Source: Betaproteobacteria bacterium (GTDB lineage: Bacteria; Pseudomonadota; Gammaproteobacteria; Burkholderiales; SG8-41). Taken from it: a stretch of 26,482 nt of DNA. The stretch's first letter is position 1, and every line of letters begins with the position of its first letter. The position numbers and the translations under genes are program-made. The notes beneath the pieces were generated by a model that made no database searches, was not told where the DNA came from, and saw nothing but the letters and a program-made list of their open reading frames with translations. The stretch lies in assembly GCA_025353085.1 (NCBI GenBank), contig JANXRI010000228.1, positions 1 to 26,482 on the forward strand, written 5' to 3'. Positions 7,763 through 15,114 of the stretch are shown piece by piece.

Positions 7763-8389
7763 ATGTCCACATTACGCAATATTGAATTTGTCACCACGGT
7801 AGCGGACTCGCGCACGCTGCCGCCAGAGCACGGCGCCGAAGTCGCGTTTGCGGGTCGTTCGAATGCGGGGAAATCAAGCGCGATAAATGCACTGGCGCAA
7901 CGCAACCGAATGGCATTCGTCAGTAAAACGCCGGGCCGCACGCAGCACATAAATTTTTTCAGCGTCGGAGCCAATCAATACCTTGTTGACCTGCCCGGTT
8001 ATGGATACGCTGCCGTGCCGGCAGCGGCGCGCGCCCATTGGCACGAGTTGGTCGGTGGCTATTTGCAAACCCGCATCAGTCTGCGCGGTGTGATTCTGAT
8101 CATGGACGTCCGCCGGCCGCTGACCGAACTCGATGAGCAACTTATAAACTGGCTGAAACCCAGCGCAGTGCCGGTGCACATTCTCTTGAGCAAATCGGAC
8201 AAGCTCGGTCAACAAAAAGCCAACGCCACTTTGCGCGACGTCAATGCGGCCTTGGCCCGCCGCCATGCAAATTGCACGGCGCAACTCTTTTCGAGCACAC
8301 GCAAAGTCGGTATCGTAGAAGCCGCCAAACAAATCCAACGCTGGTTGAGCGTTGGATTGAATAAAAAACCCCCGGTTAAAGGGGAGTAA
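7763..8389 (+). CDS. engB: Ribosome-biogenesis GTP-binding protein EngB (YihA/YsxC)
   Basis: A 208-residue P-loop GTPase of the EngB family, needed for large-subunit ribosome assembly. G motifs in order are G-R-S-N-A-G-K-S (31-38, G1), T-P-G-R-T-Q (56-61, G2), D-L-P-G-Y-G (76-81, G3), S-K-S-D-K (143-147, G4) and a serine-rich F-S-S-T stretch as G5. The start is ATG 7763. The last codons overlap two RNA hairpins: an 11-bp inverted repeat at 8332-8358, and the left arm and loop of the next one, so that the stop codon TAA (8387-8389) lies in a hairpin loop. The 3' end is therefore under both coding and RNA-structure constraint. Confidence 0.95.
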   Translation: MSTLRNIEFVTTVADSRTLPPEHGAEVAFAGRSNAGKSSAINALAQRNRMAFVSKTPGRTQHINFFSVGANQYLVDLPGYGYAAVPAAARAHWHELVGGYLQTRISLRGVILIMDVRRPLTELDEQLINWLKPSAVPVHILLSKSDKLGQQKANATLRDVNAALARRHANCTAQLFSSTRKVGIVEAAKQIQRWLSVGLNKKPPVKGE

Positions 8390-8503
8390 AACCGGGGGTA
8401 AGCCTTAATAGAGATTAAGGCGCCCGCTCAGGGAGGAGAAGCGGGAGACGATTAACGCCGTCTGTAATCTAAGACTACAATAAATCGGCTGAGTTCCCGC
8501 CGA
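8332..8503 (+). ncRNA. Structured RNA candidate: six consecutive hairpins spanning the engB end and the hemB leader
   Basis: Perfect inverted repeats follow each other with almost no spacing: AATCCAACGCT/AGCGTTGGATT (8332-8342, 8348-8358); ACCCCCGGTT/AACCGGGGGT (8368-8377, 8390-8399); GCCTTAAT/ATTAAGGC (8402-8409, 8414-8421); CCCGCT/AGCGGG (8423-8428, 8440-8445); AGACG/CGTCT (8446-8450, 8459-8463); TCGGC/GCCGA (8485-8489, 8499-8503). The loops of the second and fourth hairpins are AAAGGGGAGTAA and CAGGGAGGAGA, that is Shine-Dalgarno-like and GGA-rich, with no start codon behind them. The purine loops favour a plus-strand RNA. I recall a described betaproteobacterial 'toxic small RNA' family with SD-like features but cannot confirm that this is it. 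The ends and the promoter are not defined; no T-run follows. It could instead be the hemB 5' leader. Confidence 0.6.
8452..8481 (+). promoter_or_regulatory. Possible sigma-70 promoter for hemB
   Basis: TTAACG (8452-8457) and TACAAT (8476-8481) are separated by 18 bases, which would place the transcription start near 8488, about 60 bases before the hemB ATG. The match is moderate and overlaps the fifth hairpin of the structured region, so it is only a candidate. Confidence 0.3.
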
Positions 8504-8549
8504 CGTTCGCAAAAAAATACTACGGTAATTTCAATCACTTGGACGATCC

Positions 8550-9563
8550 ATGAAAATTTTGGGCAGCTTCCCGCAACGCCGGATGCGACGCAATCGTCGC
8601 GACGAGTTTTCCCGCCGCCTGATGCGTGAAAACCGTTTGACGACCGATGATCTGATTTATCCGGTCTTCATCATCGACGGAAATCGGCGCACTGAGCCAA
8701 TCGCCTCGATGCCCGGCATCCAGCGCTATACGATCGACAAGCTGTTGCCACACGCTGAGCAATGTCTCGCGCTCGGTATTCCCGCACTGGCGCTTTTTCC
8801 GGCGATCGAGCGCGGGCTGAAAACGGCTGATGGCCGGGAAGCGACCAATCCGAAAGGTCTCGTCCCGCGCACAGTGGCTGCGTTGAAAAAACGTTTCCCG
8901 GAATTGGGCTTGATCACCGACGTCGCGCTTGACCCTTATACGACGCACGGTCACGATGGCGTAATCGACAAGTCGGGTTACGTGCTCAATGACAAATCGA
9001 TCGAGGTGCTACAGCGCCAGGCGCTGGTTAATGCGGCAGCGGGTGTCGATATCGTTGCGCCCTCCGACATGATGGACGGCCGCATTGGCGCCATCCGTGC
9101 CGCACTCGACAGCAAAGGTCACGTTCACACCCGCATCCTCGCCTACGCGGCGAAATACGCATCCGGTTTTTACGGGCCATTCCGTGACGCCGTGGGTTCT
9201 TCAAAGCAAATTGGCGGCGGCAACAAGTTCAACTATCAGATGGATCCCGCCAACAGTAATGAAGCGTTGTGGGAGGTGGGCCTTGATCTCGCGGAGGGTG
9301 CCGACATGGTCATGATAAAACCTGGCATGCCGTACCTCGACATCATTCGGCGGGTGAAAGACGAGTTTAAGGCGCCGACCTGCGTCTATCAGGTCAGTGG
9401 CGAATACTCGATGTTGATGGCGGCCGTGCAGAACGGCTGGCTCGAAGAACAAAAATGCGTGCTGGAAGCTTTGACCGCATTCAAGCGCGCCGGCGCGGAC
9501 GCGATTTTGACTTACTTCGCAATCTCGGCGGCCACCTGGTTAAAGCAGCGCGGCGATTATTAG
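8550..9563 (+). CDS. hemB: Delta-aminolevulinic acid dehydratase (porphobilinogen synthase) HemB
   Basis: A 337-residue TIM-barrel enzyme that condenses two 5-aminolevulinates into porphobilinogen. The two active-site lysines are Lys202 (A-Y-A-A-K-Y-A-S-G-F-Y-G-P-F) and Lys257 (M-V-M-I-K-P-G-M-P-Y-L-D). The metal loop reads D-V-A-L-D-P-Y-T-T-H-G-H-D-G (124-137); the three cysteines of zinc-dependent enzymes are replaced by Ala/Asp/Asp, so this is the magnesium-type HemB. The start is ATG 8550 with only a weak GGA six bases upstream, behind the structured engB-hemB gap. Its TAG stop overlaps the stop of the convergent downstream gene. It acts directly after HemL, encoded at 5698-6981. Confidence 0.96.
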   Translation: MKILGSFPQRRMRRNRRDEFSRRLMRENRLTTDDLIYPVFIIDGNRRTEPIASMPGIQRYTIDKLLPHAEQCLALGIPALALFPAIERGLKTADGREATNPKGLVPRTVAALKKRFPELGLITDVALDPYTTHGHDGVIDKSGYVLNDKSIEVLQRQALVNAAAGVDIVAPSDMMDGRIGAIRAALDSKGHVHTRILAYAAKYASGFYGPFRDAVGSSKQIGGGNKFNYQMDPANSNEALWEVGLDLAEGADMVMIKPGMPYLDIIRRVKDEFKAPTCVYQVSGEYSMLMAAVQNGWLEEQKCVLEALTAFKRAGADAILTYFAISAATWLKQRGDY

Positions 9564-10159
9564 CCTTCGGCAATCAAAGCGGCTACCGCCTGAGGCTTGG
9601 CTCGGTCGATCGGTTTACCTGAGAGCGCGGTCTTGAGCGGCACGCGCAAATCACGCAGCGACAGTAACGTCAGGTGAATATCATAACCAGCACGCCCGAA
9701 AATCAGGACCGGCGCCACGACGGGGATATCGCCGGCGAAGAGGCGTGTGTCGGCACTGCGAAAAGGCACGCCTTTGCCGAGCAAATAATGCTCGACCGTC
9801 TTTAGGTTCTCGCAAAAAAGCTGCAACTGAATATTCGCATATATACCGGCGCTGCCGCGTAGCACCGAACCCGTCAAGTAGGGATTAAACGCGCTTAATT
9901 CCTGCATGATGCCGAGCGCCAGTTCGCGTAATGCGCGCAACTGCGCCGAGTGGTCCTGCTGAAACAAGCTGCGATAGGCCGCAAGTGCGGTATCGATCTG
10001 ATCGTTGGTGGGCAATTGCCGCGCATCGGTCGCGCCGACTTGACGCGCTGCCTTGCGTTTAGCCTGCGCATAGTCTTCGATGCCATCCTCTGCCATCAGG
10101 CGCGCCGCGATATTCGCGATGCTCTCTCGCAGCGGATTGCGGCCGAAGTCTCGTGGCAT
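9560..10159 (-). CDS. Conserved hypothetical protein, nucleotidyltransferase-like fold suspected
   Basis: A 199-residue soluble protein with no signal peptide or membrane segment that I can see; I do not recognise a named family with certainty. The N-terminal half is helical and charged (Y-A-Q-A-K-R-K-A-A-R-Q at 30-40). Residues 95-115, containing T-G-S-V-L-R-G (96-102) and then A-N-I-Q-L-Q-L-F (108-115), look like the G-S-x-x-R-G ... D-x-D core of minimal nucleotidyltransferases, but the two acids are replaced by Asn109 and Gln111. A later Y-D-I-H-L-T-L (159-165) may be another strand of the same sheet. It starts 6 bases after the mrcA stop, so it is very likely cotranscribed with it, and its stop overlaps the hemB stop by 3 bases. 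ATG 10159 is the only sensible start. Confidence 0.75.
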   Translation of the reverse strand: MPRDFGRNPLRESIANIAARLMAEDGIEDYAQAKRKAARQVGATDARQLPTNDQIDTALAAYRSLFQQDHSAQLRALRELALGIMQELSAFNPYLTGSVLRGSAGIYANIQLQLFCENLKTVEHYLLGKGVPFRSADTRLFAGDIPVVAPVLIFGRAGYDIHLTLLSLRDLRVPLKTALSGKPIDRAKPQAVAALIAEG

Positions 10160-10165
10160 GGCGGT

Positions 10166-12493
10166 TCAGAATAACTGGCTTTTGACGTCTTCCTGCGGCT
10201 TCGCCGGACCGGGCAGTGCCGCCGGCGGCGTCGCTTCACGATCACTCTCGCCGGGCAAAAATTCCTGATAAAAATATTCGGCAATACGGCCATCGGCAGT
10301 GCGCAAACCCGACTCGGGACTGATGCGCGCCTGCACCACACCTTCAGGAACGATCCGCGGTTGCTCTTCCACGCCCTTCAGTGCTTTGCCCATGTAAGCA
10401 ATCCACATCGGCAACGCAGCCTGTGCGCCGGTCTCGTTGTGGCCGAGCGTATGCGGATTGTCGAATCCAATCCAGGCGACCGCGACGAGGCCGCTGCCGA
10501 AACCGCAAAACCACGCGTCGACAAAATCATTGGTCGTGCCGGTTTTCCCCGCCAGGTCGTTGCGGCCGAGCTGCATCGCGCGTGTCGCGGTGCCCATCTT
10601 CACCACATCCTGCAGCATGTTCGTCATGATGAAAGCGTTGCGTGAATCGATTGCGCGCTCGGCCGATTCACCTGCCTGCTCGGGCCGTGCCTGCATGACC
10701 ACATTGCCTTTGACGTCTTCGATTTTGGAGATGAAGTACGGGGGAACGCGGTACCCGCCGTTGGCAAACACCGAATACGCGCCGACCATCTGCAATGGCG
10801 TAACGTTGCCGGCACCCAGCGCCATTGTCAAATACGGCGGATGATATTTTGGATCGAAACCAAAGCGAGTGATGTAATCCTGCGCGTATTGTGGCGTGAT
10901 GGCCTGCACGATGCGCACGGATACGAGATTCTTTGATTTCACCAGCGCCGTGCGCATGCGCATCGGGCCTTCAAACTTGCCGTCGAAGTTATGCGGCTCC
11001 CACGGCTCAGACCCGGTTTGACTCGCATCGAATACGAGCGGCGCATCATTGATGATCGTCGCGGGTGTAAACCCTTTTTCGAGCGCCGCTGAATAAATGA
11101 ATGGCTTAAAGCTCGAACCCGGCTGGCGTAGCGCCTGTGTGATGTGATTGTATTTATTTCGCGCAAAATCGAAACTGCCCACCAGCGCGCGAATTGCGCC
11201 ATCCGCAGGGGCGGCCGACACGAGCGCCGCCTCGACTTGCGGCAGCTGCGAGATTTGCCAGTGTCCCTTTTCGGTCTTTTGTATGCGTACGATCGCGCCC
11301 CGCCGCAAACGTTGATTGGCGGGCGCCTTGTCACCCAGCATCTTCTGCGCAAATTTAAGAGCGTCGCCGCTTATCTCAAGCGTCTCGCCGCCTTTGCGAT
11401 AAACCTTGACTGCACGCACACTCGCGTCGAGTACCAGTGCGGGCACGATGTCGTCGCTGTCGCTTTCGTCCTGCAGCGCGTCTTCGAAATCCTCGTCCGT
11501 CGGTTGCGCGCCCAGCTCAACGTAGCTTTCGGCGCCGCGATAGCCATGACGGCGGTCATACTCAAGCACACCGGTGCGAACGGCTGCGTAAGCGGCGGTC
11601 TGATGAGCTGCCGACAGCGTTGTGTAGACCTTAAAGCCGCGGGTGTAGACGTCATCCTGGTACCGCTCGTACATGACCTGCCGGACCATTTCCGTGAAGT
11701 GATCGGCCTTCACTGCAAACTCATTGACGAACTTTTTAACCGACAGGGTCTGCTTGTCCGCCGCCTGCCACTGTTCGTCGGTGATGAAATCGAGCTCGCG
11801 CATACGCCTTAGCACGTATTGCTGCCGGAGCTTGGCGCGTTTGGGGTTGACCACCGGATTAAAACTGGAGGGCGCTTTAGGCAGCCCGGCCAGCATGGCC
11901 ATTTCCGCGATGTTCAGTTGTTCGAGGGGTTTGCCAAAGTAAATCTGGGCCGCCGCCGCGAAGCCGTAGGCCCGCTGGCCGAGATAGATCTGATTGACGT
12001 ACAGCTCAAGAATCTGGTCTTTTGAAAGGCTGTGCTCGATCTTGAACGCGAGCAGCATTTCGTTGAATTTGCGGGTAATCGTCTTTTCCTTGGACAGGAA
12101 AAAATTACGCGCGACTTGCATAGTGATCGTGCTCGCGCCCTGGCGCGCGCCGCCTGACATGAAATTGGACAGCGCAGCACGCATAACGCCGATGTAGTCA
12201 ACGCCGCCGTGCTCGTAGAAGCGCTCGTCTTCTGCTGAGAGTATGGCCTGCCGCATCTGCTTGGGCACCGCCTCGATTTTGACGACGGCCCGGCGCTCCT
12301 CGCCGAATTCGCCGATGAGCAGGCCTTCAACGCTGTAAACGCGCAGCGGAACCTTAGGCTGGTAGTCGGTCAGGACTTCGAGCGACGGCAACGATGGATA
12401 AACAATTACTACAACGAAAACAAAGACTAATACCCCGGCAATGGCTGTACAAAGACTCAGTGCAAGCGGGAAACTCCACCAGCGGGAAAACAT
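10166..12493 (-). CDS. mrcA: Penicillin-binding protein 1A (bifunctional transglycosylase/transpeptidase)
   Basis: A 775-residue class-A PBP that polymerises and cross-links peptidoglycan. It has a cytoplasmic N-terminus and one membrane anchor at about 9-32. The glycosyltransferase-51 domain carries the catalytic Glu88 in E-D-E-R-F-Y-E-H-G-G, then T-I-T-M-Q-V-A-R-N (122-130) and L-Y-V-N-Q-I-Y-L-G. A linker/OB-like region with a very acidic stretch (about 333-349) follows. The transpeptidase domain has Ser460-x-x-Lys463 (S-S-F-K), S-K-N (520-522) and K-T-G-T (650-653). All catalytic motifs are intact and length is normal. It is divergent from pilMNOPQ, the usual context, and an unknown 199-residue gene follows 6 bases downstream. 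ATG 12493 has no clear Shine-Dalgarno sequence. Confidence 0.96.
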   Translation of the reverse strand: MFSRWWSFPLALSLCTAIAGVLVFVFVVVIVYPSLPSLEVLTDYQPKVPLRVYSVEGLLIGEFGEERRAVVKIEAVPKQMRQAILSAEDERFYEHGGVDYIGVMRAALSNFMSGGARQGASTITMQVARNFFLSKEKTITRKFNEMLLAFKIEHSLSKDQILELYVNQIYLGQRAYGFAAAAQIYFGKPLEQLNIAEMAMLAGLPKAPSSFNPVVNPKRAKLRQQYVLRRMRELDFITDEQWQAADKQTLSVKKFVNEFAVKADHFTEMVRQVMYERYQDDVYTRGFKVYTTLSAAHQTAAYAAVRTGVLEYDRRHGYRGAESYVELGAQPTDEDFEDALQDESDSDDIVPALVLDASVRAVKVYRKGGETLEISGDALKFAQKMLGDKAPANQRLRRGAIVRIQKTEKGHWQISQLPQVEAALVSAAPADGAIRALVGSFDFARNKYNHITQALRQPGSSFKPFIYSAALEKGFTPATIINDAPLVFDASQTGSEPWEPHNFDGKFEGPMRMRTALVKSKNLVSVRIVQAITPQYAQDYITRFGFDPKYHPPYLTMALGAGNVTPLQMVGAYSVFANGGYRVPPYFISKIEDVKGNVVMQARPEQAGESAERAIDSRNAFIMTNMLQDVVKMGTATRAMQLGRNDLAGKTGTTNDFVDAWFCGFGSGLVAVAWIGFDNPHTLGHNETGAQAALPMWIAYMGKALKGVEEQPRIVPEGVVQARISPESGLRTADGRIAEYFYQEFLPGESDREATPPAALPGPAKPQEDVKSQLF

Positions 12494-12617
12494 CGTCTAT
12501 TTAGCCGTGAACGTGATTGTTGTAAAAAAACAACGGGTTAACATATTGAGTTAAAGAGGTCTATAAACCACTCTACGCGCCTGCTAAATAGCTAAGGGGA
12601 ATGGTCAAATTGGCCAC

Positions 12618-12623
12618 ATTATA
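12618..12623 (-). promoter_or_regulatory. Possible -10 element of the mrcA promoter
   Basis: On the minus strand the gap before mrcA contains a perfect TATAAT (12623-12618). A poor -35 match (TTCCTT) lies 17 bases further upstream. This would give a leader of roughly 115-120 bases. Support is the -10 match and its position between divergent genes only. Confidence 0.35.
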
Positions 12624-12676
12624 TTCCCCGTACTGGGCAAAAGGAATGCCGAGGATTTACTTTACATGGTCTGGAG

Positions 12677-12706
12677 TTGTTGTTAGCATTTAATGTAAAT
12701 TATATA
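12677..12706 (+). promoter_or_regulatory. Possible sigma-70 promoter of pilMNOPQ
   Basis: TTGTTG (12677-12682) and TATATA (12701-12706) are spaced by 18 bases (17 if TTATAT is taken as the -10), in an AT-rich stretch. Transcription would start around 12712-12714, so the GTG at 12711 could not be used from this promoter and the ATG at 12726 or the GTG at 12741 would be the start. Confidence 0.45.
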
Positions 12707-12725
12707 AACCGTGCCTAACCAGCCA

Positions 12726-13832
12726 ATGCTTAAGGGAAAAGTGAACTTTAACCTCGATATTCTCGAGCGCTTATTTAAGTCTAAAGCGCCTGCGCTGATC
12801 GGCTGCGACATTAGCTCGTCTTCGGTCAAGCTGGTCGAGATCGTGGAAGCCGGCAAAAACGTCTATCGGGTGGAACGTTACTGCATAGAGCCGTTGCCTC
12901 GCGACGCGGTCGTCGATGGCAATATAAACAACCTCGAAGCAGTGAGTGATTGCCTTAAGCGGGGTTGGAAGCGCATGGGCACCAATATTAAGGGGTTAGC
13001 CTTGGCGTTGCCGTCGGCGGCGGTAATCACCAAAAAGATCGTGGTTCCCGCGGGTCAAATGGACAGCGAACTCGAATTGCAAGTGGAGACCGAGGCGAAC
13101 CAGTACATCCCGTTCGCCCTTGACGAAGTGAACCTTGATTTCCAGGTCATTGGGCCGGCGCCCAACAGCCCCGACGACGTCGAAGTGCTGATCGCGGCAT
13201 CGCGCAAGGAAAAAATCGAGGACCGCGTCGCGGCCGCAGAGGCCGCCGGATTAAAAGCGATGGTTATCGACATTGAATCGTTCGCCGTTCAGACGGCGTT
13301 CGAGCTGATTGAGCGTGCGCTTCCCGACAACGGCAGAGATCAGAACATTGCGATCGTCGACGTTGGTACGACCATGATGAACTTAAATGTGCTGCGTAAC
13401 GGGCAGTCGATCTACATGCGCGAGCAGCCGTTTGGCGGCAACACGCTGACACAGGAAATCCAGCGCGCGTTCGGCATGTCGCCCGAGGAGGCGGAAGCTG
13501 CGAAGCGTACTGGTGGGTTGCCGGACAACTACGACGCGGAAGTGCTGGCGCCTTTTATGGATACTCTCGGGCTCGAAGTTGCCCGCGCGCTGCAGTTTTT
13601 CTTCACCTCGACCCAGTTCAATCAGGTCAATCACATTTTGCTCGCGGGCGGTTGCGCGGCCATTCCCGGCATCGACGAAGTGGTCACGCGCCGCACATCG
13701 GTTCCTTCAATGGTCGCCAATCCATTCGCGAACATGGCGCTATCATCAAAAATCAGGCCCAAGAACCTGGCGACAGACGCGCCTTCCCTGATGGTGGCGT
13801 GCGGCTTGGCGATGCGGAGATTTGACGCATGA
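12726..13832 (+). CDS. pilM: Type IV pilus assembly ATPase-like protein PilM
   Basis: An actin-like (FtsA/MreB fold) cytoplasmic protein of about 368 residues that binds the N-terminal tail of PilN and links the inner-membrane alignment complex to the cytoplasmic pilus motor. The family signatures are visible: L-I-G-C-D-I-S-S-S-S-V-K-L-V-E near the N-terminus (phosphate-1 loop), I-V-D-V-G-T-T-M-M-N-L (phosphate-2), and H-I-L-L-A-G-G-C-A-A-I-P-G (adenosine motif). The start is uncertain among GTG 12711, ATG 12726 and GTG 12741; only the last has an SD-like AAGGGA (12732-12737), while a candidate promoter makes 12711 unlikely. It is the first gene of pilMNOPQ and its TGA overlaps the pilN ATG. 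Confidence 0.95.
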   Translation: MLKGKVNFNLDILERLFKSKAPALIGCDISSSSVKLVEIVEAGKNVYRVERYCIEPLPRDAVVDGNINNLEAVSDCLKRGWKRMGTNIKGLALALPSAAVITKKIVVPAGQMDSELELQVETEANQYIPFALDEVNLDFQVIGPAPNSPDDVEVLIAASRKEKIEDRVAAAEAAGLKAMVIDIESFAVQTAFELIERALPDNGRDQNIAIVDVGTTMMNLNVLRNGQSIYMREQPFGGNTLTQEIQRAFGMSPEEAEAAKRTGGLPDNYDAEVLAPFMDTLGLEVARALQFFFTSTQFNQVNHILLAGGCAAIPGIDEVVTRRTSVPSMVANPFANMALSSKIRPKNLATDAPSLMVACGLAMRRFDA

Positions 13833-14482
13833 TCCGCATCAACCTACTGCCGCATCGCGAAATTAAGCGCAAGCAGCAGCAACGACAGTTTTTTCTCGCG
13901 CTTGGCGTAGTGGCCGGCCTCGGCGCGACCATCTGGTTCGCGACGCACAGCTACTTGAGTGGCCAGTTTGAAGAACAGAATGGTAGAAACTCCTATCTGG
14001 AATCGGAAATTGCCTCGCTCGACAAGCAGATCGAAGAGATCAAAAAAGTCCAGGAACAGACTACTGCGCTCTTGCAACGCAAGAAAATCGTTGAGTCTCT
14101 GCAGGCGAACCGGGCGGAAACCGTCTACTTGCTCGACCAACTCGTGCGCCAGTTGCCCGATGGCGTCTACTTAAAAGGCATTCAGCAAAAAGGCAACAAA
14201 GTGGCGGTGAACGGATTCGCTCAGTCAAATGCGCGCGTATCGACCTTTATGCGCAACCTGGAGTCCTCGCCGTACCTCGAAAAACCGAGCTTGGTGGAAA
14301 TTCATGCTGTTACAGACAAAACAGCCCGCCTTAGCGAGTTTAGCTTGAGCGTTTCGCTCACTCGCACGAGGGATGAACCAGTCGGCAAGAAACCCGCCGC
14401 GGGGGTCGCGGCAATTCCGACCGCGCAAGTCGTCGCGCCCGGCAAACCGGCAGCCACACCGGTATCGGATGCCAAAAAATGA
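13829..14482 (+). CDS. pilN: Type IV pilus assembly protein PilN
   Basis: A 217-residue bitopic inner-membrane protein. The cytoplasmic N-terminus M-I-R-I-N-L-L-P-H-R is the conserved PilM-binding tail. A membrane segment follows at about 21-43, then a coiled coil at about 47-90 (E-S-E-I-A-S-L-D-K-Q-I-E-E-I) and a ferredoxin-like periplasmic domain. The C-terminal 30 residues are Ala/Pro/Lys-rich and probably disordered. PilN pairs with PilO to form the alignment complex. It overlaps pilM and pilO by 4 bases on either side (ATGA), so translation is coupled through the operon. Confidence 0.94.
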   Translation: MIRINLLPHREIKRKQQQRQFFLALGVVAGLGATIWFATHSYLSGQFEEQNGRNSYLESEIASLDKQIEEIKKVQEQTTALLQRKKIVESLQANRAETVYLLDQLVRQLPDGVYLKGIQQKGNKVAVNGFAQSNARVSTFMRNLESSPYLEKPSLVEIHAVTDKTARLSEFSLSVSLTRTRDEPVGKKPAAGVAAIPTAQVVAPGKPAATPVSDAKK

Positions 14483-15114
14483 TGACTCTTGACGACTTAC
14501 GGCGGCTCGACCCTAAAAGCATCGGCAGCTGGCCAGCGCTGCCCAAGCTCGCCATCCTCGCGCTTGCGTTGATCGCCAGCGTCGTCGCCAGCTATTTTTT
14601 GGACTGGCAGGGCCAGCTTGAGGCAATCGATGCTTCGGTAAAAAAAGAACAGACGTTGCGCACGACGTTCCTCGACAAGAAAAAACAGGCTATCGACCTC
14701 GAAGCGTACCGCAAGCAACTCGCCGACATTGAGAAGTCTTTCGGCACGCTGCTCAAGCAACTACCGAGCAAATCGGAAATGGAAGCCCTGCTTACGGACA
14801 TCAATCAAGCCGGCCTCGGTCGCGGTCTGCAGTTCGAGTTGTTCAAGCCGGCTGCCAGCGAGTTGCTATCGGAGTTCTATGCCGAACTGCCGATCAACGT
14901 ACGCGTGACTGGCAGCTATCACGACATGGGCGCATTCGCGAGCGACATCTCGAAATTATCGCGCATCGTTTTGCTGAACGATGTCACGCTCGCGCTTAAT
15001 ACCAAAGACAGCGGCCTATCGATGGACGCGGTTGCCAAGACCTACCGCTATCTCGACGAAGAAGAAATTTCCAAGCAGAAGAAATCTGCCAAAGACAAGG
15101 CGGGTAAAAAATGA
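14479..15114 (+). CDS. pilO: Type IV pilus assembly protein PilO
   Basis: A 211-residue partner of PilN with the same layout: short cytoplasmic tail, membrane helix at about 21-42, a Lys/Glu-rich coiled coil (about 45-95) and a periplasmic ferredoxin-like domain containing S-Y-H-D-M-G-A-F. The C-terminus is very Lys-rich. There are two adjacent in-frame ATG codons (14479 and 14482); the first overlaps the pilN TGA stop. PilN and PilO heterodimers bind PilP and so connect PilM in the cytoplasm to the PilQ secretin. The pilP gene starts within its stop codon. Confidence 0.94.
   Translation: MMTLDDLRRLDPKSIGSWPALPKLAILALALIASVVASYFLDWQGQLEAIDASVKKEQTLRTTFLDKKKQAIDLEAYRKQLADIEKSFGTLLKQLPSKSEMEALLTDINQAGLGRGLQFELFKPAASELLSEFYAELPINVRVTGSYHDMGAFASDISKLSRIVLLNDVTLALNTKDSGLSMDAVAKTYRYLDEEEISKQKKSAKDKAGKK

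Noticed and set aside
8485..8525. TCGGC/GCCGA hairpin followed by an A-run as a terminator
   Set aside because: The run is A on the plus strand and would precede, not follow, the hairpin on the minus strand; it is therefore not an intrinsic terminator in either direction.
11144..11812. 222-codon open frame on the plus strand inside mrcA
   Set aside because: It is antisense to the transpeptidase/linker part of PBP1A, with low-complexity Arg/Ala/Leu composition and no family signature.
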